This document shows positions 11,942 to 34,947 of a stretch of DNA of 64,000 bases, piece by piece. The notes beneath the pieces were generated by a model. It searched no databases. It was not told the origin of the DNA and saw only the letters and a list, made by a program, of their open reading frames with translations. The position numbers were made by a program, and so were the translations under genes. Each line of letters starts with the position of its first letter. Positions within the stretch are counted from its first letter, which is position 1. The stretch lies in assembly GCA_964030785.1 (NCBI GenBank), contig OZ034972.1, positions 52,880,538 through 52,944,537 on the forward strand. Direction: 5' to 3'. Source of the stretch: Siderastrea siderea. Its lineage: Eukaryota > Cnidaria > Anthozoa > Scleractinia > Rhizangiidae.

Positions 11942-14304
11942 TGTGAAACAGTCATTTTGGAAATTCTAAACAGATCTGTCGCTGTTAAATCCATTCACCA
12001 TTCACCTAAATGGACGGTTCAAGACGTCCTGTTTTCGCAAGCTGTGGCAGTAAGAATGAGAGAAAATTACGATCAGATTCGCAAGGAGAACGTGGACGTG
12101 CGCCGGAGCCTAATGACGTGCGAGATGAAAAACCTTCGTGCTCCAAACTCGCCAGTCTAGCTTATCTTGCGTTCTCGACGATCTTCCGACAAATCAGCAG
12201 ACAGACTGTGGCTTAACTCCAACTAGCCACTAAGTGTGTGTTTTGTGAAATAAGCTACAGGAACATTGTCTGATACAACCATGGCCAAATCAAAAAAACC
12301 GTTAAATAACAAACATTTTGAGGAAAACGTTGGAGTTACAACGCCTTGTAAGCTATGGAAATTTTTTTCAATAAATACAATTCATGAATAAATACGTGGG
12401 TAAAACAGATATTTTCTATTTCAGAGTTTATGAAACTCGGGATATTTTTAATCTTTCACTCGACCAAGGACTCACTAGCTCGCAAAATGGTAACAAAAAG
12501 AGTCAGCAGCTTTCGCAGGAAAAGCATTTAGGGAACACTAGAATGTCATAACTATGTCCGCAACAGTATCAGTTCAGTATCGTGTGCATAGTCCTGTAAT
12601 TTGTCGAATCCGCGATTGTTCGCTCGTGCGTGTCCATTGTCGGAGAATGGGATGAAGAATTGTCAATCGAAATTTGAAAATTATCAATCGAATCTACCCG
12701 AAAGTAAACAGTGTTATCTAATTTACTACTTACCCAAGTCGATCAACCTTCAGAGGCTTGAATGTTACTTTGTCAAACCAGCACAAAATTTTTGTGTGTG
12801 TCTTATAGCCAAACAGCCCCAAAACTATCTCCGTCACCGAAGAGTCGTTTATTTCACTCAATACCCAGGCGAACGTTGAAATTGATCAACAAGACTTGTG
12901 CGCAATTAAATAAATCAAAAAGAATACTAGCATCATTGTTGACATACATAAAGAATTCTTGTTCCATTTCGCTTTACGAACTCCCGTCGTCAGGTCTGGA
13001 AATTCGCCACCCGCAAATTCAATTCCCAAACACCAAAATCAGAACCGAACCCAATATATGTCTTTAAGGGCAAGAGTGAATTCATCCATAAGTAAGCCGT
13101 TCGTCAACTAACAAGGATAGCCGGAGAACATTTATGGAAATGTGTTCGTTTAAGAGAAGTGATTATTCAAGGTCTTGACAGGAACAGATGACACAATTTC
13201 AGCTTTAGAACAATATCATTGGCTATTCCGTCTGGCCATGTCACTAGGGTTAGAAATATGTTTTTTAGAGACATACGTTTACCCAAACTAACTCGGACCG
13301 AATTTAAAAGTTTAAGTGCACGTTTTATTTTTTTACTTGTTTTTTCTAGCTTTTGTGGAGCACACTGTTGTTTGGTAATGCTGTTTTCAACCTATTTTAC
13401 AAAAGTGATAAGAGAGGGATCTCTATCAGGAAATACACCCTGAAGCTTTTATCGGCTATGGAACGTTTATCAGAGAGTGGGCATAAATTAGAACAGCAGT
13501 AACAGTTGTGATTGCCTTGGTCGCGATGCTTGACAGCAAATACAACATCTGTAAGGAATTTTATGGTTACATCGTGACTACTTATTGATAGAAAATAGCA
13601 CTGATGGCAATAATCTTTACTTCATTTTCAAGATTTCGTTATTCCAAAAAGCTCCAGGGTGAATTTACAAACGCCAAATTATCAAAACTACCTAAACCAA
13701 CTTATTTCACCATCACAACGATCCTTCGCACAGACACCTCTTACCCTGTGTAATATTTAGTTTAGAGAACGTGCGAGGAGCACGCGCAAAGGGATAAAAA
13801 CAAGTCGCGCCGAAAATGAACCCCTCCTCCCTTTTCCCGGATCACAACCACCCCTTCTTCTTCCATGTTAGACTTTCTAAAAGTCCGTTTCCGGTTTTTG
13901 GCAAGTCTACTTCCATGTTTTCAGGCATGTTTTAGAACTAACCTAATTAAATTCCAAAAATGTCTCCCCGTGGTCGTTTGCGCCTAAACGCAACATCTGT
14001 TGTGCAATAAAATGTCCCTGAAACCTTAAGGCACGCGTGGAGTAAGAATGCAGCAGGCGATTTTTCCAGCTGGTTCTTGCTCTGGTTGGCTCGGGGGCCT
14101 AGCGTTACTATAGTGTGACGACCCTGCCACGTTTATCAAACATTAACTCGTTATGTATCAACAAATCTGACAAATATCAATTGACCTCGAGTATTGTATT
14201 GGTCTCTGAGTACTTACATTTACACAGCGCGGAATTGCCGTAAGACAACGCGGACGTAATATTTCGTGTTCTGCAGTAATTGTACTGCCTCTGATTGTGC
14301 CGAC

Positions 14305-16155
14305 ATGATCTCCGAAGAGCAGCTAACCGATGAAAGTGAGTTTCAAGAAGAAGGGACGAAACCTCGTTTGACCATCACAGATGAAATGCAACCTTCGCTG
14401 TACGCAGGCCACAAGATGGACATGCGAGATAGAGATCCTATTAACATGAACGACCACGTAAAGGTACGATTATAGATAAAATAAAATAAAACAAAAAAGG
14501 AAACCTTTTAACATTTTGGAAGAGGATATTTTGAAATCAGGACTAGTCTAATAGCTATTTGAAACGTTGGCCGTTTTGAGAGGAATGCTCCTCTGACACA
14601 GTTTGTGTTCAGTTTTCGTCATTTCCTCATCGGCTATTGGAAAGGAAGCAACATTCAATTTCAGCTATATTAAACAACGAATGTTCGTGTTTTACTGTAA
14701 ACCACTGAAAATATGGAGGACAAATTGCTAGTGCTGACCTAGCCTGCGTAGCTGGCGGTATTGTTGGGTTTAGCGCGCACAAGCAAGCGGCGAAGCCGCG
14801 ACAGCGAGCGGCGAAGCCGCGACAAACGAGCGGCGCCGCTCGTTCGGCGCCGCTCGTTTCGAGCGGCGCCGCTCGTTTGTCGCGGCTTCGCCGCTCGCTG
14901 TGTCGCGGCTTCGCCGCTTGCTTGTGCGCGCTAAACCCAACAATACCGCCAGCTACGCAGGCTAGTGCTGACCTCTTATCTCCTGTTTGTTCAGGACACA
15001 ACAAATACAGTACAGTTCCAAAAACTGCGGGCGGTGTCCCTCAAGGAAAGTGATACTTTACTTTGAAAATTGATTACAGCTAGCAGTTTCTTTCCTTTAC
15101 GATTTAAAAACGTACTGAGTTAGTACCGAAAACTTGTGTTAACATGCTTTACGTTCTTCGATATCTTAGACATCTTGTCCTGTGCACAGGCTTCTAATAC
15201 GTTAGTGGGGAATAGGGAGAAATAAATCAGTCGACGGGCCTAGCGAACCTCCCGGGGCGAAGCTACACAAGGAAAGAGGGTAAGCTAGTTGAGTCCCGTC
15301 CCCGAAAGGGGTCTACAGGTCGCTCAGTCGCATTTCCCACTCGCTGACCTCTTTTCACTTTAGTCCCCACTAATAAGCCTGTACATTGTTGGGGTGCAAG
15401 AGAAGACTTATTTCAAGCAAAAAATTGTAGGAAAGCTTCTTCCTTAGTACCCCTCATCGCCCCCTGACAGGCCGTTGCTTAGGTCGTCACGCAACGCATT
15501 TCCTTAGAGTGGCGTCGCGTAACGATAAGGGACCAGACCCCTCAAGCATGTATTTGCTTTAAAACAGATCGTGGTTAAATAAAGGTTTACTTACTTACTT
15601 ACTTACATGGGGGCGGGTGACTGGTCCTTCTTTTCTGCCAGGGATAACGGGCGAAACCTTTGCGCGCACGAAGAGAAAAGTGCCTTCTCTGGCCGAGTTT
15701 CTGTTCAACACAGAAACTCTGTTCAAAACAGAAAATTTCTGTTTCTGCGCCTGCTCTCGCGAGAACCAGCACACGCTCACTCGTGTCTTCCACTCTTGCT
15801 TTTCGCGCAGGTTTTCTTTCAAGACGTGTTTGCCGAGCCCGATGGTTCTCACAGTATTGACGGCGTATGGCAAGCCAGCTTCAGCACTTTTGTAGCCACA
15901 AAATACTGGTGTTATCGGATCATCACAGCAGTTTGTGGTGTCCCTACAGCCATCTTGTGTGGAATCTACTTCGCTTGCCTCAGTTTTGACTACATCTGGT
16001 GCATCATGCCGTGTTTGAAAGCCTACACCATCGAGCTACAGTGCCTAGGGAAGTTGTTCAGTTTGTGCGTTCGCACTTTCTTCGACCCATTCTTCGAGTC
16101 TGTGGGGAGAATTTTTGGTGGAGTTCGTGTCGAACATAAACGTTTTACGGCATGA
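14305..16155 (+). CDS. Caveolin, tandem copy 2
   Basis: Two exons, 14305-14463 and 15811-16155, encode a 167-residue caveolin with the same structure as copy 1: FQDVFAEP signature, scaffolding segment and hydrophobic hairpin. Exon 2 encodes exactly the same 114 residues as copy 1, with only three synonymous base differences. Exon 1 has about seven differences in 159 bases, causing three residue changes. This contrast suggests gene conversion or purifying selection focused on exon 2. The intron carries a 225-bp foldback element and a short retrotransposon tail that copy 1 lacks; both spare the splice sites, so the gene appears intact. The likely role is caveola formation at the plasma membrane. 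Confidence 0.92.
14740..14964. mobile_element. 225-bp GC-rich foldback element, 9-bp target duplication
   Basis: The whole element is a near-perfect palindrome starting TAGCCTGCGTAGCTGGCGG, with repeated gcggcgaagccgcgaca arms and a core of gagcggcgccgctcg units. Flanks duplicate GTGCTGACC (14731-14739 and 14965-14973). Copy A has a single copy of the site near 3897-3907. The exact boundary can slide by one or two bases because TAG/CTA is symmetrical. The 9-bp duplication fits MULE-type elements. Confidence 0.85.
15540..15606 (+). mobile_element. Short non-LTR retrotransposon 3' tail with (TTAC)n
   Basis: About 65 bp ending in taaataaaggtttacttacttac interrupt the caveolin copy 2 intron and are absent at the matching point in copy 1 (about 4440). 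A simple-repeat 3' end after AATAAA is typical of severely 5'-truncated LINE insertions. The 5' boundary is approximate. Confidence 0.65.
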
Positions 16156-16290
16156 TACCGCTTGCCGTAGATAAAAGGGCTATGTAACTAAGCTTCCTAT
16201 ACGAAGTTTTTTTTTTTGTTATATACACTAGATTACTTGTAATCCTTCTATCTGCCCAGGAGATAGTCTTAAGAAACGCGAGAGTACGCG

Positions 16291-17462
16291 CAGAAATCAC
16301 CCGTGTATTAGACTTCTCGCGCAACTATCCTCGAGAGAAATGAGACTTTTCCTTCCGCTTTTTCCCGTCCATACGTTTTGGTATGGCTCTGTTGCGGATT
16401 TCACTTAATCGTGATCGTTGTGACACCGGTCATCCAACACATGTTGTTGACGGATGAATTGTTTGGTTGTTTAGCTCAAACTAATAAATGGAGTCTTTTG
16501 TGTCCTTTAATATTTGTGAGTCAGTTTAAATTTTGTTCGTTTGTCTATATAATTTGAAGTTGTATCCTACACATATATCTTGCAATTTATATACATGAAA
16601 TAAAGATGCGTCATTATGAATTTGTGTTATTTGAAGCTGTTAACAAATTGCACAGTTAGAAAGAGGATTCTGAGCGAGTTCCAATATAGAATCGAAAAGA
16701 GAAAAATGAACACTGAACGAAATACATGATTTTGCTGAGAAATGATTTGAGACAGTAGTCCACTTAGAAGATGAACTTTCACAACTCCTGTGTATTGGTT
16801 ATTTTAGGATTTAGCACTTTCCTGCGTGTATTAGTATTTTAGTACATTGTCACTTCAGATTGACACTAACCCTGTAAAAATTGGGAGCTGAAAACTGGAC
16901 ATTAAGAAGAGTTTGCATTTTGACGAGCGAGCTGACTTTTACCAATGCAAGTCAAATATTGTGCGGCTTTTCCCCAGACCTTCATGGTCAGTTTATTTTC
17001 TATGACGTTTCCAGATTGACCACTGTAAAATAAGGAGACCTGGAACTATTCAGAATCAAACAAAGGCGTAACAGGTAGCATTCTGTCAGGTACCCAACTT
17101 GCGAATTTTAATCTCTCTAATTTTTGCAGGTTAAACGTAATATGAAATAAAATACCTTTTTTCTTTCAAATCAATTTGATGTAAAATTACCTGGTTGTAG
17201 CTCGTAATCGGCTAAAAATATAATTTAAAATAAGCCGATAAAGCGCACCTCGGGTATTTTTCTCCGCGTGGTTTATTTCTCTTTGTTACTTTTCAACACC
17301 TTTTAAAACACGATAGGGTTTGAAATAATAAACCAATCAGATGCGGCTGTTTACTTTCTACACACGTGGTTATGTAAGCCTTACCTTTCAGCTGTGTTTT
17401 TTATTGTTATACAATTTTAACTGCTTATTGCACTTTGGTCCAGTTGTCCGAACGAAGGCAAG
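16291..17462. other. Intergenic between caveolin copies 2 and 3
   Basis: The interval holds the 3' flank of caveolin copy 2, with an AATAAA at 16599-16604 as a possible polyadenylation signal, and the upstream region of copy 3. I see no gene or clear repeat. No TATA box stands out close to the copy 3 start. Confidence 0.5.
16599..16604 (+). terminator. Possible polyadenylation signal of caveolin copy 2
   Basis: AATAAA lies about 445 bp after the stop codon at 16155. A weaker taataaatg sequence lies upstream near 16482. Confidence 0.35.
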
Positions 17463-18929
17463 ATGTCGAGAGACGACCTACATGAGGTTGAAGTGCAAAT
17501 TAAAGGCAATGAAAGCGAAGCACAACATGGACATCAAATAAGTATGAAAGACAGGGATCCCACAGCCATGAACGACCACATAAAGGTAGGAATGTGACTT
17601 CAATGGATGAGATACTAAATTTTTGTCGTGACTCTCTCACTTTTAAGCGTTTCCAGTTTCAAAACTTGAAAAATATCAAATTTCACATAGAAAGGTTCCT
17701 TAAAACAACTTTGCGTGTTTAGAACGTGTTTCTCAAAGGCTTTCATTCCAATTGCCACACTTAATAATTTCTTCCCAGTCTCAAATGTTTGAACGAAAAT
17801 ACAGTTGCACAAAAATGCAAGCCCGTTTTTTCCTTGAGGAAGGGTAACTGATTACCCTCTGGTAAACTGAAGGTTGATTGATTATGCTGTTGGATGCCGT
17901 CACAACTCTGCGAAGAAAGAAGGTCTAAGAGTTCATATCAGTTATTAGATTTTACGTTGATATGAACTGAAAATAGACTGATATACTTCGGGTAAGGGAC
18001 TTAGCAAAATATGTGTTTTTGGTTTAATTTTTATTCTTCATTCTTTCGTATCCGATAATGATAATTTATGATAATAAATATATAAAAAAGGAAAATAGAA
18101 ATTAAACCAAAATCGAATTTGCACCATACCCTACATGTTAGGTAAGTTCAGAGACTCCGTGATTTAGGTTTCGTGCCGAGGAATCTCTAGAAGACTGTTT
18201 GGCCTGACGATACATGTTCACAGCGCACTTGAACCGACACAAAATCTTTCGTGGTACAACCTTGGCTTCTGCACTGTTTACACTCAACCGGAAAAAAAAG
18301 GAACTCTCCGGTATAGTGCCCAGCCTTAGCCTTAGCAGACACACCGCGCCGGTCACACTACACATCTCTACTTATGGACACCTAAGCAATAAGCCAAGCA
18401 TTCCATACTACTAATTCAAACCTTCCATGTTGGTGATATCCGTGCCACCCACGAGATCATCCTCGAGGGACCAAGAGGGAGGTACCTGGTATGAGTTATC
18501 CATACATGCCTTGTGCTTCAATAACAGACCCACTAAAAATTCGAGCTACTTGGTCTAACCAGAGGAATCCCATTTATTTTTCTCCTCCAGGTATTTTTTC
18601 AAGATGTATTTGCGGAACCTGAAGGATCTCACAGTATTGATGGCGTTTGGCGCACTAGTTTCCAGGCCTTCGTCAACACAAAGTACTGGTGCTACAGAAT
18701 CATTACGGCCATTCTGGGCATTCCGACCGCGGTCCTTTGTGGAATGTATTTCGCTTGTCTCAGTTTTGACTACATCTGGTGTATTATGCCATGTCTTAAG
18801 GCCTACATCATCGAGCTGCAATGCCTGGGAAAAATATTCGGGCTCTGCTTGAGGACATTTTGCGATCCTTTTTTCGAATCTGTTGCCAAGATATTCAGCG
18901 GCATCAAGGTATCGACACAAACTGTGTAA
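17463..18929 (+). CDS. Caveolin, diverged tandem copy 3
   Basis: Two exons, 17463-17585 and 18591-18929, join in phase 0 at the same place as in copies 1 and 2 (AAG|GTAGGA donor, CTCCAG|GTA acceptor), giving 153 residues. The signature FQDVFAEP is conserved, followed by EGSHSIDGVWRTSFQAF, the aromatic KYWCYRI segment, a hydrophobic hairpin and the CDPFFESVAKIFSGIKV tail. The N-terminus is 12 residues shorter than in the other copies and largely different, apart from the DRDPxxMNDHxK motif before the intron. Divergence is clearly older than the copy 1/2 split. The intron (about 1 kb) shows no repeats shared with the other two genes. Confidence 0.92.
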
Positions 18930-21884
18930 CCTGAAAAGGAGATGATCTAGGAAAAACTTTTGTCATAATATTCGGCACAAATACGGCTCTTTTTGAGAGT
19001 ATTATAGAGGAAACACTCAACTTCAAATCTGCTAGCGACATTTTTGACTGCGTGAAAAACTTGGAAGTTTCCATGAAACCTAAATGATGTGCGAACATAA
19101 GTGGTGGACTCATGTTTGCGCAAAAATGCATTTTTGAGGTGTTATTTTCTGAGGCTTTTTGTGCTTAAGGCCAGGGCCAAACGTCGAACTTAACATGAGT
19201 CGAACCTAGTGCAAATTAGCAAAAACAATAGCTTTTGTCATTTGCATTAGGTTCGACTTATGTAAAGTTCGACGTTTGGCCTTCGCCTGAGACGAAGAGG
19301 GTTTTACACTAAATACTTTTTCCTGCCGGGGAATCTTATATTCGGAGTTCCGGAGTGGCTCCCTTGTACATTTATTCTAGTTCAAAAATGAACTTCGTAC
19401 TTGTTAAATCACAACTCTATGACCCCTTTTTATGAAATCATCCCGTATTAAGCTATTATAGCAATAGTGACGAAGTAGTCAATAAAATTCTGATTTCGCT
19501 CATTGTGACAATTTTTTGTAGCAGCACTTTTGGTATCGAATAAGGAGGCCTCAGTTGCTCTGAAACGCGAAGTGCGGTTGAGAAACACACGTCGATTTTC
19601 CGCGCGCGTGTTTGTGTGGTCTCGTTGCTCGGCTATCTATGAACAGGCGAAGGTCTATGAAATGCAATCCAATTTTTGTTATTTATCAACTGCAACTGAC
19701 TCCATTGTTCAGAGGAGGGGGATGGTAGTGGTATCATGGCAGAATTCCTTTTAAACTTCCCAATGACAGTAGCCATCTTCGCGCACTCCCATTTTCGCGT
19801 TTCCGTAGGTTTTTTCGTACGTTTGAAGCATTCCTTCCTTATTTGGCCGCGCGAAAATAAGGACAAGGGCAACAAAATGGGAGGGGAGGGGACAAGAAAA
19901 ACAACTCTTTTCGCACCAACGAGCAGAAAGGTTGACGCACATCGATTCTACCCTTCAACGGTGACGATGTCGTCAGTAAAAATCAAGAATTTAATTTGAA
20001 AAGGACACAAGCTGCAAATAGTGTAGCTGCCGTAAGGTCTGTTCCGCTGCAAAATGACACAATGAGGTTTCATTGATCTCGCCAAACTCGAAGACGAGAT
20101 ACAGTTGTCTTTCCTGAAATTCCTAATGAGCCAGCTGGTCGTAACACATGACCATCTGATACCTTGTCATGACACATGCGTGCATTTGTTCATCCAAAAA
20201 TTACGTTTGAGGTCCTAAACACGCCGATTTTTATCGTGCTGGATGTATTATTGCATACATTAGGTTGAAAAAAGCCTAGTGCCTCTTGTTATTTTTGAAC
20301 CATTAGTATCTCATTACCCATTATCCGGATAAACCCTGAAAAATATGCTCTGTAGCATTCACCCTGCAGAAGAGGCTAAATCATGCTCAAAATTATACTC
20401 GTTGCAGCTATTATATATGATTTTTAAAAATTGTGCAGAGGAAAATTTGTAATAGTTGCCCTACTAGGCCCATCCATTTAAAGGCAGAGTATCCGACTGG
20501 GATACTGGCCGTGGTTTCTAAGGGGGCATTACGGGGGGGGGGGGAGGCTTTCTAATAAGGGGGCATTACGGTCAAATATCTCGTTTAGTGCATTTCAGAA
20601 ACTTAATTTTTCCAGATCCCCGAGATTTCATTTGATGGTCCATCGCGCAATAAATGCTTTCAACGAATTTTGAAATATTCTTTTGCAAGAAAGAGGGGGA
20701 GAAGGGTTTAAAAATTATGAGGGAATCGAAAGAGATAATGTAAGATTTGAAGAATATTTTAAAATTTAAAATTTGAAGTTAATAATTAATAGACCCAAGG
20801 AACTTCGTTGTGCTCGTTAACGGATTGGGTTTTTCCCTTCTCCTCTAATTTTATTTGTTTGTTATATCAATGTGCTTTGTCATAATAATACGATCATACT
20901 GCCCCCTTATTTTTGGCCAGAAGCTTGCCATAAGCTTGCTTTTCACCTTGAAATTGGAAGAGTAAGTCGGCAAAAATAATAAAAGCGAGGAAATATGAAA
21001 TAAGGAGACAAAATTACAGCTAAAAAATTCAAAACTTTCTTTCGTAACCGGTGAATAAATTAATTCCGTTTGTTTTAGGAGGGACAAATATGCAGTTTAG
21101 ATTAAGAAATTATGTCAGCTAGCATTTTTGGGAACTCACAGCAGCTAGGAAAATCGGGAAGTACACCTCGGTTCCTTAAAAATTTCAGTTAAAGAATCCG
21201 AACAAATCCACCCGTGTTATCTGACACAAATATCCCTTTTAAAGCCTCCGAAACAATATCCTTCTTCCCTTTTAATGTCGGTTTGTGTTGTACCATTGAT
21301 ACAGACGTAAAGTTTTGCAGTCACAAATTAAAGTATAGTACTATGAAGGTGCCCCTGAATAAAGAAAAGGAAAATCATTCCTTCGTGGTGAGGGTTAGTG
21401 ATCTAAAAGTTGTTGAGTTCTAAACTAGGTTTGTGTCTTTGTGTTTATCCGACATCAATTGATACTTCAAGTTGGAAAGAACGCCAGCTTACTCATTCCA
21501 CACAATTTATACACTTTCTAATTTCAGGTTTACAACTTTGCTATCAACTGACAGAAAATCCTAATTTAAAGCCTTCAGTATAATAGTTAAAGGAAGTGTA
21601 ATCTTTAATCCCCGTCTTAGTTATTTCAACTTAGTCTTCCGGTCTATGGGTCAAAGATCACTTGGTATATTATTTCAGACAATGGATATACGATTTTTAA
21701 TACAGTATTTGGCAAAAAGCTTTAAGCAGATAAATTTAGAGAATTTAAACTTCAAAATGATTTCCATTCAAGAGGATTCAGGATTGTTTCACCTATCTCG
21801 GGCGTGGTGCGTTGAGCAATCAGCGGTTCTGCCCAAAAATAGTCAGCCGCAATGCAGCCTGGCCTTCTGTGCAATCTTTTGAAA
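18930..21884. other. Intergenic between caveolin copy 3 and LEMD3
   Basis: No gene recognised. The interval contains a 107-bp foldback (19175-19281), a poly-G run near 20533-20546 and short unrelated open frames on both strands. The last few hundred bases are presumably the LEMD3 promoter, but I see no convincing core element. Confidence 0.5.
19175..19281. repeat. 107-bp foldback element
   Basis: The left arm GGCCAAACGTCGAACTT pairs with the right arm AAGTTCGACGTTTGGCC. The inner parts (gagtcgaacctagtgcaaat and atttgcattaggttcgact) pair imperfectly, leaving a short AT-rich loop. No clear target duplication. Confidence 0.7.
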
Positions 21885-32223
<10,339 letters not shown>

Positions 32224-32415
32224 TTTCCTGCTTCCTGTACTTTGATCAAGATAGTCAACCAGACACTAGATTGCAGGCCACGTTCTTGGTTTTGGACCGT
32301 GGTGGATGTGACTGAAGGAATGCAAAAACAGAACTACAGGACTTTTAATAACCTCAATGCTTTCAATTGTGCAGAGTCGAAACAGAAAGTTTCTCAAAAT
32401 CCCTAGGAGAGCACT

Positions 32416-32690
32416 AATCAATAGCTGATATTTGAATGGTCAGCCTTGATAATTTCATGCACTTACCAAAAGTTAGAATCACTTCATACAGAATAATAAA
32501 CAGCACCATAGGAAAGTACTGTTTAGTAGCTTTCATTTAAATGGTCACACCTTGTAATTTCATCCACTGACCAAAAGTTAAAACCACTTCATACAGCATA
32601 ATAAACTGCACCAGAGGAAAGTACTGCTCAGTAGCTTTTATTTGATCATTTGAATGGTCACACTTGATAATTCATCCACAGACTCTCTGT
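32416..32690 (+). repeat. Tandem repeat with AATAAA in the LEMD3 3' region
   Basis: Units of about 110-120 bp contain, in order, ttgaatggtca, a (ca/tc)c-acttaccaaaagtta motif, cacttcatacag, AATAAA and ggaaagtactg. Two full units and a third partial one are visible, and a diverged relative recurs near 33510-33580. AATAAA occurs at 32495-32500 and 32600-32605, so the repeat supplies alternative polyadenylation signals. Confidence 0.75.
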
Positions 32691-34758
32691 CTGTGAAGCT
32701 AAAGCTCTCTCTAGGAGCTTGAACGTTTTGTGATCTGAAAAACTGTAGTTCTTTTGTTTAGTTGCTTTAAATTGGTGGATTACTCATTAAGGTAAACTAC
32801 CCCGGACTGGTTCTGTCCTAGTGTACTGCTGAACAAGGGATTGAACACTGTGGTTTTTGCTTTTCAGGTATTATAATTTTATAATAATTTGAAAATTTCA
32901 TGACAAAAAATGATCAATTGTGCATTGCAATATAATGGAGATATTGTTTCCATGTAGTTTATTGCAGTGGTCTTGTTTCTCTCCTCGTTTTCTGGTACAC
33001 TACAACAGAACTGAACAATGGCCAAATATACTAGTTAGGTAAGAGAATATTTCGTATTCCAGGGAAATTCCCTTCATCGTATGTGCAGTTTTATTACAAA
33101 ATGCCTAATTGTGCAGTTGTTATATTTTGCAATTCAGCACCCGATAAAAAGATTTGATATTCAAGACTTTTAGTTTAATGGACTTTTAATCCATATAACA
33201 TTTGAATCAATGCAATGCCTAATTGCAGTGTATTAATTTAACCAAGGTATTTGCTGTTGCTTGCACTGGGCACAAGCACTGGAAGGCACAGGTTGAACTT
33301 GGGGCAACAGAGTAAGGAAAAAGAAATTATTTTGGTTAATACTTTTATTTGCAAGAGTGCCTCGGTATCAGTATGAAAACCCTTGAAAATGAAAGTGGAA
33401 AAACTAACAGCAATAGGTAAAAGCATAGTTATGGTAAAAGATGTCTTTGTAGCTTACTTTTGAATTGGCATGTGTGAAGGATTTCAGAAGTACAATAACT
33501 GCCCATTAGATTTTGAATGGTGACTTGTACTTAAAGCATTTCATCCATAGACTCAAAAGTTAGAACCACCTCTTATCATTTCTTTCTGGACCCTCTGCTA
33601 AATGGTTCTGATTTGGAAAGGGATACTTTATGGTACTTTCACAGGCTTGTAAGCTAGACACTTAATGTGGTGGGTGGAAAGCATCAACACATTCTAATTT
33701 AGTCTGTTGGGTGTGTTTGTTTGCGTGAGAGTAGTCCAGTCTAGTCCTGAGAAAGAATGCTGGCATCACTGAGGATTTGACAACGTGAGTGAAAGTCATC
33801 TTGATTTTTGTGTTATTAGTTGGTGGTATTGATGTCTGTGGGTATTGATAAATACCTTTAAAAATGCCATCAATTGACGATTCGTTACTTGAATCTGATT
33901 ACTTTCCCCAACGATATCGAAACGTCAGTGAAATTCATGTCACCATTAAGAGTCCTTCTCAGGACTACTCAACCGGAAATTCACACTAGACAAACTACAG
34001 AGACTTCTGGCTTCAAATCATTTATTATAGTAGACTCTGATGTACCGGCTGTCTTCAGATAATAATTCTTTTCGATGTTAGTTCAGCTTGAAAGCAAGGC
34101 CTAGAAGGTCTATACAAAGAGAAGTGGACAAACGCGCCTTTTCATTTCTGCTGTCTCCTTGGTATTTCTTTCAATCTGAATTTTAATATAACGAAAGGAT
34201 CCTAGCCACTTAAGGGTTTTCATTGATAAGTAGCAAATTGAAACTTAACGTGGCGTGTTTGGAGCACTTTAACTTCACATTAGTCTTTTTATGTTGTTGC
34301 AAGTACAATCTGGGCCTTGAACGCACTTGATTAGTTATATTCAGTTTAATAGAGAAAATATTTGAAAGCAAATTTGTTGTTTTCATTTTGTTGTTGAAAC
34401 ATACAAGGACATGACTCTACTAGTTAGAATACTTACGGTCCCTCATTCAGGGTTCTATCTAACATATTTTATTTCGGGAGGTGGGATAAATGGTCAATGC
34501 CCTCCCCCCCCCCCCCTCCCAAAAAATGTTGGGTGATTTACTATGGTACTTTCTATGACCTGATTAGCAGAAAATCTGAATGCAAAATGAATAGATGTCC
34601 CTCGTCAATTCTAAAATTGTTCTTGGTCCTGATTTATGGGTCAATTCCAAAAGCGATCACCCCCCATCCCCTTCCACGGGAAAACATCCGGGCATCTAAC
34701 TTTTAATAATGTCTGAGGGAATTCCCCACTATGAAGGCCGAATGTAAGGTAAAATGCC

Positions 34759-34947
34759 TTTCCGCTCAGAGATAGTCGAGCGAAGAGAAAACGTGAGCGA
34801 GTGCAAAAATCGCCTGCCGCGTGGAAACGTAACGCGAGTGTGTGCACTTAGCGGTTTATCACGGGCGCCTCAAGTTTTCAAGCGGCAGGCGATTTTTGTG
34901 CTCGCTCGCAATTTTTTTTTTTTTGCTCGACCATCCCTGAGCGGAAA
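34759..34947. mobile_element. 189-bp foldback element
   Basis: Ends TTTCCGCTCAGAGATAGTCG and CGACCATCCCTGAGCGGAAA are inverted repeats. Inner segments (gcaaaaatcgcctgccgc and gcggcaggcgatttttgtgc) also pair. There is no coding capacity. Confidence 0.75.

Larger units (their letters stand above)
11508..16290 (+). repeat. Segmental duplication, copy B (carries caveolin gene 2)
   Basis: This is the downstream copy of 1-5125. It differs from copy A by three insertions (11592-11941, 14740-14964, about 15540-15606) and by lacking the retrotransposon/microsatellite block and the internal repeat. The two copies are separated by the oppositely oriented fibrinogen-related gene. Confidence 0.9.

Noticed and set aside
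14627..15004. Open frame of 125 codons on the - strand rich in A, R and G
   Set aside because: It lies mostly in the palindromic foldback element at 14740-14964 and spans its boundaries.
21852..21884. In-frame upstream ATG for LEMD3 (11 extra residues)
   Set aside because: The added residues precede the LEM domain and have no family counterpart; the ATG at 21885 in aaaATGgcgg is a better start. It cannot be fully excluded.
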